64,000 nt of DNA from Parapristionchus giblindavisi (lineage: Eukaryota > Nematoda > Chromadorea > Rhabditida > Diplogasteridae), in contig CALSFV010000043.1 in assembly GCA_943737045.1 (NCBI GenBank), positions 372,001 to 436,000 of the forward strand. Reading direction: 5' to 3'. Below are positions 20,590-32,994 of this stretch, in pieces. The notes under the pieces were generated by a model. It saw only the letters and a list, made by a program, of their open reading frames with translations. It was not told the DNA's origin and ran no database searches. The translations under genes and the position numbers were made by a program. Within the stretch, counting starts at the first letter, position 1, and each line of letters opens with the position of its first letter.

Positions 20590-22184
20590 CAGTATCGGTA
20601 ATCTCCTTCTTCTGTAGAATATTTAAGCGCCTTTTATGTCGCTCTTTAAGTGCTCACTGTGAATCGTTAGAAATGTTTCCAGTCGATCAATTTGATTTTA
20701 GAAAAAAGATTTCGTGATGTGCGAATGTTAGAGGAGGTATTATTGATTGGACAGCTATATTAGCCCTATTAGTGAAGGTACACCTGAACTTTCCCACTTG
20801 ATTCAATTACGTTTGTAACAATCAATACGTTCATTGTTTTGCTATCTTTCTGTTTTTCTTAATTACCGCAAAATTAAATCCCATTTAGATTGTTCACAGT
20901 TGATTTTGCGGTGGACATCGAAGATTTTGGAGAGAAAAAACTTTATCATAATTTCATTACAAGGGAGAATATACGGCCTCTTCATCGTGTAAAGCTCTCT
21001 CGTTAACGGAGAACAGAGAAATAGTATGTGTAATAAAGTTACCGCAGATAAGGATTACTAAACAAATAAATCAATAACTATTGGGAGCTAATCGTTTGGT
21101 GATGTCAACATGGCAAAATTAACGAAAGTCATGGAATATCTAACAATAAACATGCTGATCAGTAGATCAATGAAAGGAAATTGTTGTCTGTTTTCTGTTT
21201 TCTCCATCACTCGATACTTTTGAACAATTTTCGGATGTTGCGCTTGACTCAGAGTTATTCAATCGGTCATTGATTAGTGAATCAATTATTGATTATAGTC
21301 CGTATAAAATGTACTTGTGTAATTGCCCTGCTACTGGCTGCTAAACAGAGAAAGAACTATCGATCAACTGCCCACTTTTTCCTCCCTTCCTTCTTCGCTC
21401 TCTCTCTGATCCACGCACTATCTCACTTGTGCTCTCTCTCTAAACATAGAGCATATTGTGGTTGTGACTGGCTACTCTCGTACCAAATATACAATTGGGT
21501 CAATAGTGATTATAATCTAAACTTACACATGACTTCCCGTCCTCTTCTTTACCGCATCCACTGCTGCATGGGCTGCGTCGCGCTCAAAATCGTTGTTGAT
21601 CTTTGATCTTTGGTCTTTGATCTCTAATCTCGGAACTTGTATTCTGGATACCTGAATTTTTTTTTTCATAATTTCTCGGCCGTACGCTCGTGTATCCTCA
21701 AGAAGCTAGCCATAACTGAGAAACTATTGGTTAATGGTTTTTTTGAATCCATAAACGCAATATTGCTGTATTGCATTACTGCTATTTGTTCATATTTTCT
21801 TTAGAGGCACACCCCAATCTAATTTGAAAGGATGGTCAAATTAGCTTGAGGTGTACCTTGAGGTGTATGATAGCCCGTCGTCTGATTTTCGATAAGTTAA
21901 AAAATAATGATAAAAACATCTAAAGTTATGTGCTCTTTTGAAAAAAAAAACGTTTGCCATAAAACGTGACGCCACAACCGTAGGTGGAGGCGTTTGCCAA
22001 CACTCCTCAGCCTACGCTTGTGACCTCAATGGTTTGCCAACGTTAATTTATTTATACGGCTTTAGATCACTGGTTTGTCTCTGCACTACTGCTGCTATTT
22101 GTTACATTTTTTAATAATAATGATAGTAAAAATAATTTTACCTGTCCATAGGAATGAAGCGAGATATAAATATGAGGGGGTATC
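20590..22184. other. Region without a supported gene
   Basis: It contains a MITE related to 8,487-8,673 (21,299-21,507), GATCTTTGATCTTT repeats (about 21,597-21,630), a 56-bp collapsed palindrome of the CTCTCGC family at 21,801-21,856 (GGCACACCCCAATCTAATTTG...CAAATTAGCTTGAGGTGTACC) and sequence like the GAGGCC...GGCCTC family near 21,953-22,060. A short open stretch after a TTTCCAG at 20,680 could be an upstream exon of the LRR gene, but nothing supports it further. Confidence 0.4.
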
Positions 22185-23327
22185 AGAACGGCAACAATCA
22201 AAACGGCAACAATCAAAACGGCAACGGAGCAGAACTCGGTTGGGAGTTGGCATAGAAACTTGAGATGGGTATCATTGTGATCACCATCAGTAACACTACC
22301 GTAACCTACCGTAACCCAGTTCGGTGGGTCAGATCAAGTTCGGTGGGTCAGATCGGGGCATAACTCGGTTTGTAGGGGTCATAGAAACACGAGATGGGTA
22401 TCAATGTGATCATGATCAACAACACTACCGTAATCTACCGTAACCCAGTTCGGTGGGTCAGATAAAGTTCGGTGGGACACGTCTTACTAGAAATTGTCTG
22501 AATGGCCACTACATGTGCGATATCATTATCAGCTATTGCAAACTACTGTAATCTACCGTAACCCGGTTCGGTGGGTCAGATCAAGTGCGATGGGTCAGAT
22601 TTTACTAAAAATTGTCCAAATGATTACTATGCGCGTGGTATGATTATGAGTTATTGTAAACTACCATTTGGACACTTTTTAGTGAAATATGACACATCGC
22701 ACTTGATCTGACCCACCGACCGAACCGGATTTCGGTGGATTATGGTAGTTTACAATAACTCATAATCATACCCCGCACATAGTGACCATTTGGACAATTT
22801 ATACTGAGATCTGACCCACCGCACTTGATCTGACCCAGCGAACCTGGTTGCTGTAGTTTGCAATATCTCATAATGATAACGCACACCTAGTGACCATTCC
22901 GACAGTTTGTATTGAAATCTGACCCACCGAACTTGATCTGACCCACCGAACCGGGTTACCGTAGATTACGGTATTTTGCAATAGCTCATAATGATAACGC
23001 ACACGTAATGGCCATTACGATAATTTTTAGTTAAATCTGACCCACCGAACTTGATCTGACCCACCGAACCGGGTTACGGTAGATTACGGTATTTTGCAAT
23101 AGCTCATAATGATAACGCACACGTAGTGGCCATTCCGATAATTTTTAGTTAAATCTGACCCACCGAACTTGATCTGACCCACCGAACCGGGTTACGGTAG
23201 GTTACGGTAGTGTTACTGATGGTGATCACAATGATACCCATCCCAAGTTTCTATGCCAACTCCCAACCGAGTTCTGCTCCGTTGCCGTTTTGATTGTTGC
23301 CGTTTTGATTGTTGCCGTTCTGATACC
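22185..23327. mobile_element. 1.14-kb fold-back element with internal tandem repeats
   Basis: The ends TATCAGAACGGCAACAATCA (22,181 on) and TGATTGTTGCCGTTCTGATA (up to about 23,321) are inverted, and the similarity runs about 165 bp inward through GAGCAGAACTCGGTTGGGAG and CAGTAACACTACCGTAACC. The interior is made of diverged repeats of about 150 bp with CGGTGGGTCAGATC and CTACCGTAACC in one half and their complements in the other. No transposase seen. Possibly a non-autonomous fold-back transposon. Confidence 0.7.
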
Positions 23328-23501
23328 TCCCCAAAATGAAGATATCCAAAAAAGCTCGACGGTACCTTGTTAGGGACCATATGGACTACCAAAAAATGAC
23401 TTCTGCTCATTTTCGATTTTTTCAATGTGCCACCGTTTATTCGAACCTTACGCGACACGCGTGTTATACGATCAGTCCTTAATACCTTGAGCATTTAATT
23501 G

Positions 23502-23612
23502 GAGCGTTACCTCTCTCAATGGTCTCTTCATTGCGCATACTATTTCTCTGTTCTCAAACAACGAGAGAGCATTGCGCGCCGAAGAGACCATTGAGAGAGG
23601 TTACGCTCCCTT
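23502..23612. repeat. Palindromic MITE
   Basis: GGAGCGTTACCTCTCTCAATGGTCTCTTC on the left returns as GAAGAGACCATTGAGAGAGGTTACGCTCC on the right, around a core with TTCTCAAACAACGAGAGAGC. It lies about 260 bp upstream of the first recognised LRR exon. Confidence 0.7.
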
Positions 23613-23869
23613 TAAACGTCGATTGGATGCCCACTCTAATATCGTTGAATTATCACATTTCCCCATAAATCCGGAGAGTATTCCTCATATCGAACTGCCG
23701 TATTACCTATTGTCGTTCGCTTAATTGCTCTCGCGCCTCGGGCGTAGATAAATTATAATTATTAGTTCACAAAAAGTTGGCAAATGTCTAGTTTCGATAG
23801 TTTCATTGTTGGAAAACATGATACTCCCTATTTTATCATAAAGTTTAATTTCTAATAATATTATTTCAG

Positions 23870-26800
23870 AACATTCCCGGTCTACTGCGCTTGGATATTA
23901 CCGATTGCACGAAAGTTTCTGATATATCACCACTGAAGTGTTTACCCAATCTGGAGATGTTGTCATTACGTGGATTAACCACTTCGCTAATAGATAAGAC
24001 CATGGAGACTTTCAAATCGCTCACAAAACTGAGATCGGTCGATTTGAGTGGAAAACAGAACGATGAATCTATTCTAGCAGGGTAAGAATATTCATTTTAC
24101 TGTTAATGCGTATTGATCGCTTTGATCCAGAATGAAGAAAATCTCGAATATAGGCATCTCGCTTCACAAGTACGGTACAAAAAATCCGTGACCACTCGCT
24201 AATTACTCCACATTTTTACCAGCCGAAAAAAGGTGAAACTCAAAAAGACGAGTCGCTAATTTTCGCAAATCGAATTTAAGATATTTGGTTCAAATGCAGT
24301 GGACAGTATTGTAAAACTTGCACCTTTTTTAAATTACATATTTAGTCAGTGATTCGCATATTTTTCAGAAAGGTCACAATGGGCATGGTATTCGTATCTC
24401 ATCTGGATCAAATCGAGTCTGGTGAGCCATTCTGGCCTCAACTCGAATTCATCGATCTATCGGACTGCACACTTCATTGTGATATTTTGAAAGTTGCTCG
24501 AGTGTTCAAAAACCTTCGAAGTATATCTGTAGTGGGTGATTTCAATCAAATTAAAAGAACATTGGACGACACGCTTGTAGGAAAGGAGTGCATCTCCTTG
24601 TGGTAAAAAGGCTAATTTTCCGAATTTGAACTACACCAGGAACCAGAAAATGAGATAGCATTTTCATTAGACCCTTTTTGCAAATGTGATTTTCAGATGC
24701 GGTTCATAACCTACAAGATGTGTCTTATCTGAGAACTAATGTGAAAGTCGCCAGTTCCTTGTCTCCGTCGTGTTGTCTCAACGCCGTCTCACTGTATCAA
24801 AGCAAATACGACTTTGGAAAGCCTAATATGATGTTTGCCAAATTTTCGATGCTCCTGAAGGTAATATTTTATACTTTATACTTTATACTTGTTTTATACT
24901 TGATAAAAAGTTATTTTAATGAGTAAATAAAAATAATGAAAGTTTCCATTCATTGCAAAAAGCAATTAAAAGGTAAATCACACCGGTCCAAATATGTTTG
25001 GGTACGTCGACTTTTGAACGTCTTTTTCCCGCAAATAATACTGTTTATTTATGCATACTATGCGTTACTTGTCTTTTCTTTTTTTGCTCAAATTTCTCCG
25101 TTTTTTTTAAACAATTCTTTTGCTTCAATTTCATGATTATTTAACAGGAAGAATTATTTAAAACAAAAAAAATACAGGGAAATTTGAGTAAAAAACGAAA
25201 ATACTGAAAATCAACGTATAGTATGCATAAACATACAGTATTATTTGCGGGAAAAAGATGTACAAAAGTCAACATACCAAAAAATTTTTTGGACCGGTGT
25301 GATTTACCTTTTATGACACCGGCTTTGTAAGATTCGAGGGTTGAGCCACTGACCCCGGACATCGACCTCACCGATTTGGCTCAAAATTTTTTTGTGGATA
25401 CCCCCATGGCCCCCTATCACAAAATGGGTATTTATTTGGGCTGGGTCCTTGAAATACAGATGTGGCGGGTTCTCGAAATTTGAAAACTCGATTTTCACCA
25501 AAAATTAGTGGAGCGACATAGGTCCAATATTAGTGTGGAATAATTACATATATGCCTATGCAACAAAAACTCGCTATTGGACGGTCCGGATATCCGATCG
25601 CAAACTGATTTTTTACCTCCTCACAACATTCTAAATTTAATTAAAATTATAAAACAAAAAACGGCAGCCCAATTTTAGCCTCATTTTATAGAGCAAAAAA
25701 TTCCGCATCGAATAAGGCAAAAAAAATCAAAAATCGATCGACCCGTGTTTTGAGATAAATGAACCTGAAGATGACCGGAAAATAATTTTGTTTTCAAACC
25801 CCCTCATGTTTGTACTCATATTGAAGAGCTCGTCGAGTAGAACAACTTTCATGTTGATCGTTTTGTCTGAAACTCATGTACAAGAGAAATACATCTGTTT
25901 TATTTATTCCCACAGTTTTTCAGTCAATTTGGAGTAAATCGAAGGTAAAATATTTTTTGTACACAAAGTGATTACACCTATATTGTAGAACTCAAAAATC
26001 CTTACTTAATAAGTTGTTTCACGAAAAAAAATTGTTGATCATGAAAAAAAGTTGTCGAAACCTTGCCATTTTTATACGCATTTTAAAGAACTCGTCGAGC
26101 ACATCATTTTTTATGTTGGTCGTATTTTATGAAAATCGTTTGTTCTCAAGATTTTTCATTTTTTACAACACATTTATCAAGAGTTCGCATAGACAAGGGC
26201 TCTGATGTGCATGGAATTCCAATTCTTGCACTTAGCTTCGCTTAGAAAGTTGCATCCAACAGTCTTCCGAAAGAGGTCGCTCCATCTCGTGGGGGGTCTC
26301 CCTTTTCTTCTCCTGCATCGAGGAAACCATTCGATCACTGATCGGCTCCACTTCGGGCACTCATCATTAGCGAGTTTGTGCACCCAGAACCACTTCCTCT
26401 TCAGCGCCGTACGAACGAAATCCTGAACAAGAGTCGAGCCCCGCAACCGCTCATTAGAGACACGATCGAGCACAGTGCAGCCTACCATCCAACGCTCCAT
26501 TTTTCTTTGAGCCACGGCTAATCGATTCATTTGTGCTTTATTCAGTGCCCAGCTCTCACAACCATATAATACCGCAGGTAATATACACTCATTGAACAGT
26601 CTGCGTTTATGTGCCATTGGGATAGCCTTATTAACCATGAATGCCCTATGTTTATGAAATGCCCCAAACCCCGCTTGAATCCGACGCCCAATTTCCCCAT
26701 CCTCCTTTCCTGTTATGCTAATTGAAGCTCCCAAGTATACCACTTTTCAAGATACAAGCGATAAAATATATTTGGATCCAATAAATCTTTTTTCATGTAT

Positions 26801-29800
26801 TTCTCTTGTACATGAGTTTCAGACAAAACGTTCAACATGAAAGTTGTTCTACTCGACGAGCTCTTCAATATGTGTACAAACATGAGGGGGTTTGAAAACA
26901 AAAATATTTTCGGGTCATCTTCAGGTTCATTTATCTCAAAACACGGGTCGATCGATTTTTGATTTTTTGCCTTATTCGATGCGGAATTTTTTGCTCTATA
27001 AAATGAGACTAAAATTGGGCTGCCGTTTTTTTGTTTTAAAATTTTAATTAAAGTTAGAATATTTTGAGGAGGTAAAAAAATCAGTTTGCGATCGGATATC
27101 CGGACCGTCCAATAGCGAGTTTTTGTTGCATAGGTATATATGTAATTATTCCACTTTTGAATAGTTTGTGCGCGAACTTTACTCTTCGTATGGTTGTTAA
27201 ATCATTCTAGAGCGATAAGATTAGTTTACACAAAGCGTGGGGAATGTACATATCACGGAAAAAAAGTGAATTCAGCTACGTTCTACGGTTTGGTCTATAC
27301 TTTGACACGTAACAGTGACAATGCAACTCATATGGTTGAACAAATAGTATTTTATATTTTCAGCTGCGTGGAGTACAATTTTCTGTGGAGGAAATAAATA
27401 GATGCGCTTGCATCCTCGAATTCGTGAACTTGAGATACGCAAATGACCATTCTATGCAACTCATGGCAACCATTTGTTGGAAGACTTTACTCAGGTAATT
27501 AACTATTATTATTATTAATTTTTCTGCCTTTCTCTCTGCGGTGCGGTCGGTTGGAATTTTCTCTCACCATTCTCTGCTACACTCGCCTATTCCATCAAGA
27601 GAAAAGGATCAACAGTTGAGTCCCCTCCTAGAAGACTTTGGAACGTCAGGAGCGGTATCTCCATCTTGTCAAGCAGGCCAATTGGACGGACAACGCAATG
27701 TTTTCGTGGGTTATTTGATTGTTCTTATCAAGCTTCTTTTTTGGACGTTTTCTTGAATGGAGAAGAAATCTCTCAGAGACCGAAGAATAGAACTTGTGGA
27801 TATGATGATACCCCCTGCTTTGACCCCCTCTACATATGACATGTAGACAGGATAAATTATTATTATTATTATTAATATTTCGCGTTTAACTTAAATATTA
27901 AATTTAACATAATAGAATATTTTCCTCCTTCGAAATGATTCTAGCAACCTATGTACAGAGTCAGTGAAAATAATGAAAGTGCACTGTAACTTGAGTAACA
28001 TTTTTATCAACCTGTCTTCATAATATCTCCGTTGTTTTGGGATGACCAACATTTATGTCGATGCTGACTGTTTTGACATTAATTTGGTGGTTTGGTAAGC
28101 GATTCTAACCAAATTACTGGACAAATTTTCAGCATGTACTACTATTTACTTCTAGACTAATCGACTAGCATACTTGACATCCCAAAATCAAAGAAAAGTT
28201 CACGAAAATATTGATGTTTAAGATGAATGACTTTGAATTTCCCTAATAAATCATGTAGTTTTGAAAATGTCATTAAATGTTCCTTGGATATTTTCGTGAA
28301 CAAACTGTGAAAACAGAAAGATAGCAAAAGTTATTCTATTGATCGCTAGAAACATCAATGAACCAGCCCGTGCAGGCAAAAGCGCGCTTTTTGAAAATTG
28401 TGGGAATTCGGCAATAGGTTTCGAACTTGCGACAAATGGGGCAAATTGCGACAAAACGAATACACCTCTAAATGGGCACCCGAGCTAATTCTCTCTCTCT
28501 GCTCTCTCTCGTAGACAAAGAAAGAGTGAGCATTGCCATAGCTGAGAGTTTTAAAATGACGAGGTGTGCCTTTAAAGGTGTAGACCCGTGAATGTTTATG
28601 CAGCCTTTTAACAACACGCTTATGCTACTTAGGGATTAATGATATGCAAGAAATTACCTAATCATTTTTATCCCTAGGTGCAGTGGCAAAGATTCTGGTT
28701 GGGTAACATGATCGATTGCTCGAAACCTATATGGAAAAAATCTATTTTTCAGGCGCGACCGAATGCAACCAATCAACATCAGCAATCAATACTTGGGAAG
28801 GTGTGTTGAGAGATACGTGAAGGGGGTGAATTTACCGAGTTGTCAATCTTTAATAGAGGAAGAGATCAAGGTTAGAAATCTGTATATTTATACAATACAA
28901 TAGAATACAATAGCCTTTATAAAGCGCATAACCATTGGGGAGGCAATCGTTGCCACTAAACGACTGATGGCGCACTAAAAAATAGTGGAAAACGGAAAAT
29001 GGCGACTTTCCGGGGTCTAAAAAAGTACACTGGAAAACCGAAAATGGTAACTCGAAATTTGAATTCGCGGGCGCGAATAAGGCGCGGGAATTCAAATTCT
29101 GACTTTCTAACTGGATTTTCTGCGGTTATAAAACTTATATAAAACCGAAATTTCATTTTTCGACCTTTATGAAGCGTAAGAACTTAAATTCCTACTTTAC
29201 ATCCTTTTTTAAATTGCAGAAAACCGCAGCTGGAAAGCCCGAATTAGAATTCCCGCACCTTCTTTCGCGCCCGCGAATTCAAATTGTCGAGTTTCCATGT
29301 GCTTTTTTAGACCCTGGAAAGTCGCCATTTTCCGTTTTCCACTATTTTTTAGTGCGCCATGACTAGTCTGTGGTGGTGAGGTCACATACAAGGCGCACTT
29401 CTGTCTTGAATAATTCTTCATTCATCTTCTTTTGAACAACTATTGAAGGCATTCTTCACTATCAAGGTCGCTATGCTTGATCCTTTTCGAATTGTGAATC
29501 ATGAAAAAGAATCCCAGAAGAATAAATAGAGTAGATAGACTTATTGTCAATGCTCATCAAATGCTTGATGGAAGGCATACCACTCCTAACTTTCCTATAG
29601 TCTTCTAGGAAGGGATCTGTTTACCTTGCTGTTCTTGATTAGAGAGACGAAGTCGAGACAAACTCACTACCGAGACAAACGCAAAGAATTAATATAATAT
29701 GAAAACATAAAATAACAAATAAATAAATAAATATGTATGATGCAATTAATTGGTCTAACCAAGTCGTGTTTTATTTGGATAGATATCTCACATTTATCTT

Positions 29801-32416
29801 CTTTGTAACTCCGATGGTAGTCATGAAGAAGATAAATTGGAGACCCATGTGTTTGCATAACGGACTCCCGAAACGATTAACACGGGGAATATTGTTTATA
29901 TTGTATGGAAAATAGCGTGAGGGACAATGGGAAATAGAGAAAGTAAAGTATACAAATCGGATAGGCCTACATGCCTCGGTAAAGTTCGGTAAATTTTTTC
30001 CTCGAATAAAGTTTTCTCATTGTTGTTCGCGTATCGGGTTCGCACCTCATTGAATACCTCTAATACTTTGCTATGTTTTTGTTTTTGCCCCATTGTATAA
30101 CATTCATTCTACTTGCAGCATGGCTCTGTTTCCAAAACCCACTCAGACCCACATCCGCGAGTCTATTCGTGATCTCTTCCGTTCGGGTGTCAAGTGCAAG
30201 GCTGCCCAAGATCAACTGGTGAAAAGACATGGCCCTTATGCCCCCTGTCAAAAGACAGTTCACAAGTGGTTCCGTCGCTTCTCTTTGGGCGACAAGAATG
30301 TGGAAGACAAGCCGAGGTCGGGTCGCCCAGTGACAGTGGACCCAAGGCCTGTCCTCGCAGCCTTCAAGCGGAACCCAGTCATGTCCTGTCGCAAATTGGC
30401 GGCCACCACCCACACTTAGGATCCTGCGTGCCGATTCAAAGAAACTCCGAGTTCCCAACCAAGTCCCCCACGACCTGACCCCTGGCCAGAAGAAAAAGCG
30501 TGTCGACCCCTGTCTCGCAAACCTCTCCCGTTGACCAACGCGGAGGAGTCTGGACTCCATAGTCACCCAAGACGAGAAGTACTGCTTCTACAAGAACCCT
30601 GCCAAGACCTCCGTCTGGGTCTCGCCTGGGGACCCAGTGCTTACCGTCGTTAGTCGCGATGTGCACGGAGAGAAGCTTTTGCTCAGCTTCTGGTATTGCT
30701 CCCACGGCCCCGTATACTGGAGGGTCCTGGATAAGGGCCACATGGTGACCGCGAGGGACATCTGCAACCAACTGGAGGAAGTGGTCAGGAGACTCCCTCT
30801 AGTCCGACCGCCACGCCTCCAGAAGCAACTTCCCTTCGACAACGACCCCAAGCGGCGAAAGTTACCTCAGCCAAGCTACAGCAGTTGGGCTTCGACCACA
30901 TCCCTCACCCACCGTACTCCCCTAACATCTCCCCTCCCGACTACTATGCCTTCCGCAGCCTACAGTCCTTCCTCACCGGGAAAACGATCGATAAGAAGGC
31001 CGACCTCGAGTTCAAGATCAGGTCATGGATTGACTCCCGGGTTTTGGAAGGATGGCATCCGCAAGCTTTCTGAAAGATGGCAAGAGGTGGTGGAATCCGA
31101 CGGGGAGCATATTGGCTTCCATCATTGATTGAGGTGAAAATATTTACATTTTATTGTGTTCTGGGAAAAATTTACCGAACTTATGACACACCCTAATAGT
31201 ACGAATAGCAAGATTCAAACATATCATATCAAATATGTCTTTCGGTTCGTGTGATGAATCTCTATCATTCTACCCGAACAGTCTTATTACAGAAAAACTC
31301 GAGGGTCCCCATCCTTAAGCAATATTTCACACTGTCAATGTTAAATGATACTAGAATCAAAAAAGTAGTGCGAACTTAGAGTTTCACTCTTTATTTAGCC
31401 ATCTATTTATTTATTACTTTAATGTAGCTTCTGAGACTCTTCAACACTGATGTAATTTTCAACAAGGCTCTTGATTTTTATCGGATATTTGTAGTCGGGC
31501 ATGAGAGCATAATGAAAGGTTTATCATTTCGCCGAAGGTCAGACTAATTTTTAATTAAATAAATATTAATTTATTTATTTATACCATCAAATATAATGTT
31601 CATAATCACATTAGGAACAGAGGGAAGAGGGGAGATGGATTTCCGTCGCTTATACGCGATTTCGGATTGAAATATCATAAACAAAAAGGGATATCGATTT
31701 TTTCTTGATTTAAGCGATTTACTAAACCATTTAATTTTATCTTTCAGACGTTCTATTCTCAAGATATTATCTAGCTGTGCTTCTAAACTATCAAATATCG
31801 ATCGGAGAATTGTATTAGAAATCATGGACTTTGAAGGATATGTGAAAATATTAATTGCCGAGGTTGGTTGCGAAATAAATATAACGCTTTTTTATTCAAT
31901 GACTATTATCAAGCAAAGAACCATTCTGAGGGAATGGTTGCCACTATACTACTGATTAGTCTGGGCATGCTGAGGTCCCATACAAGTGGCACTTCTGTCT
32001 TGAATAATTATACTTTCAGTATCGAGGAAATCAACCTCTTGTCGAGAACGTCTTGGTCTGGCCAACTCTCGGTTTGGACGTCCGGAAATTTCTAACTTGG
32101 AATGTGAGTATTGATTTGTTGATTAAAAAAAAATGTTTTGTTGCATATTTAAAAAAAATGTATTGATTTTGCAGGAAACTGATGTTCGCAGATGGGTGGA
32201 GCTGATTACGGGCAGCACTAAGGTGACTCCTGTCACGATGCATACGATTACTGTAAGTATCAATCGATATCTCTGGTTGATCCGCTCTCTTTCGGCTAGA
32301 AGAATCTAAATCGATCGAGTATTTATTTTGATTGATTGTTTTTCATATCATTATTTGTACTTGTATTTGCTGTATCATTTTTCACGTCTCCCTTTCAGTT
32401 TCAGGTATTAACCTAA
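23870..32416 (+). CDS. Leucine-rich/armadillo-like protein, possibly ZYG-11/ZER-1 family, interrupted
   Basis: Exons seen: 23870-24081, 24369-24602 (or to 24535), 24697-24860, 27364-27494, 28753-28870, 31748-31862, 32020-32103, 32175-32252, and a terminal piece ending in TAA at 32416. The N-terminal exons have LRR-like rhythm (LLRLDITDCTKVSDISPLK, LEMLSLRGL, LRSVDLSG, LEFIDLSDC). The later exons are helical and Cys/Leu-rich (ARM-like). In ZYG-11-type proteins this layout belongs to CUL-2 ubiquitin-ligase substrate receptors; that assignment is inference. The frame from exon 2 to exon 3 works only with the weaker donor at 24536. Phase 0 after 28870 does not fit the exon at 31748, so at least one exon in 28,871-31,747 is missing or destroyed, where the mariner sits. 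The true start is not identified. Confidence 0.4.
24967..25313. repeat. Hairpin element, about 350 bp
   Basis: Left arm TAAAAGGTAAATCACACCGG and right arm CCGGTGTGATTTACCTTTTA are inverted. The arms continue imperfectly (ACTTTTGAACGTC / GATGTACAAAAGT; GCATACTATGCG / GTATAGTATGC) to a loop at about 25,135. Noncoding, in the third LRR-gene intron. Confidence 0.7.
25535..27154. mobile_element. DNA element with 360-bp terminal inverted repeats
   Basis: The outer ends GTGGAATAATTACATATATG (25,535) and CATATATGTAATTATTCCAC-like sequence (to 27,154, with small differences) are inverted. The arms run 25,535-25,894 and 26,795-27,154 with only scattered mismatches (e.g. GGACGGTCCGGATATCCGATC both sides). 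The interior holds an RTE-like LINE fragment (26,177-26,743) and a diverged internal copy of part of the arm (about 26,040-26,160). No transposase of its own seen. Confidence 0.75.
26177..26743 (-). pseudogene. RTE-type LINE fragment (C-terminal end of reverse transcriptase ORF)
   Basis: A 188-codon open frame begins VYLGASISITGKEDGEIGRR and contains AVLYGCESWALNKAQM, MERWMVGCTVLDRVSN, RGSTLVQDFV and CRRRKGRPPTRWSDL. These words are typical of the C-terminal region of RTE-1/RTE-clade non-LTR retrotransposons in nematodes (LYGCESW, the RxGRPPTRW motif). The catalytic palm (FADD) and the endonuclease are absent, so it is a fragment. It is nested in the long-TIR element. Confidence 0.75.
28463..28580. 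repeat. CTCTCGC palindromic MITE
   Basis: ACACCTCTAAATGGGCACCCGAGC...CTCTCTCGTAGACAAAGAAAGAGTGAG...GAGGTGTGCCTTTAAAGGTG. The arms are partly degraded to CTCTCTCTC. It lies in an LRR-gene intron. Confidence 0.55.
28968..29359. mobile_element. TGGCGC palindromic element with 3-bp target duplication
   Basis: Nearly full-length palindrome: ends TGGCGCACTAAAAAATAGTGG and CCACTATTTTTTAGTGCGCCA, internal arms GAATTTGAATTC/GCGCGGGAATTC-like. It is flanked by TGA on both sides (ACTGA|...|TGACT). A related element is at 33,052-33,412 with TTA on both sides. Pairing is interrupted by a central loop near 29,140-29,215. Confidence 0.7.
29964..31193 (+). mobile_element. Decayed mariner transposon
   Basis: The inner ends GTTCGGTAAATTTTTTCC (left) and GGGAAAAATTTACCGAACTTATGACACACCC (right) are inverted and TA lies on each side. 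The left terminus is degraded (GGCCTACATGCC...). Length of about 1.23 kb fits mariner. Confidence 0.8.
30120..31128 (+). pseudogene. mariner transposase pseudogene
   Basis: The N-terminus MALFPKPTQTHIRESIRDLF has a mariner-type HTH with KTVHKWFRRFSLGD and the linker KPRSGRPVT. It then hits a stop at 30,417. Catalytic-domain pieces continue in other frames: TQDEKYCFYKNPAKTSVW (first Asp), KLLLSFWYCSHGPVYW, FDNDPK (second Asp), HPPYSPNISPPDYY (third Asp, D34D spacing region) and FRSLQSFLTGK. At least two frameshifts and stops separate them, so no active enzyme is encoded. Confidence 0.85.
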
Positions 32417-32459
32417 AGCCCCGTAGTATGTTCATGAACCCTAAACGGTACAAGGTTTG

Positions 32460-32573
32460 AACCGTGGAATGAGAACCGACTGGATGTGAGCTGTTTGCAT
32501 ACTTTGTCTATTCATTAGCGCTTGTCTTTCAGATGCAAATAGGTCTCATCCAGTCGGTTCTCATTCCACGGTT
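32460..32573. repeat. Palindrome with 27-bp perfect arms
   Basis: AACCGTGGAATGAGAACCGAC (32,460 on, 27 bp) returns inverted at 32,547-32,573 around a loop of about 60 bp with AAGACAAGCGCTAATG-type sequence. It lies just downstream of the LRR-gene stop. It could be a MITE or, less likely, a transcript-end hairpin. Confidence 0.65.
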
Positions 32574-32994
32574 TTCATCCGACCTAGTGCCACACTAAAA
32601 ACATTTTTTTGACATGGAACTCGTACGATCCAGATAATAAAAAGATAAGAGAAAAGAAAAAGAATAAGTTTCAACTTGGCCGATTGTAATAAGGAATTTG
32701 TTGTTGCTCGTGAATTTAGATGAAGTGTTCACTTTATCATTCGTATCGATTGTATTATTATGCTAAGATGGATGTGTTTATATGCAAGTACGAGATAAAT
32801 AATATTTATATTTGTGTTTGTTAGTGTTTTTAACGTTTTGTGAACATTATGATGTTAAATTAATTAATTTATTTATATTAAAGACAAAGTATTCATAGTT
32901 ATCATCTTTGTAAGTGAAATTTTTTATATGATCATTCTGCTTCACAATTCTAATTCGACAGGTTGGTGGTGTGTGACAACTGCTTTTTTTAAAA

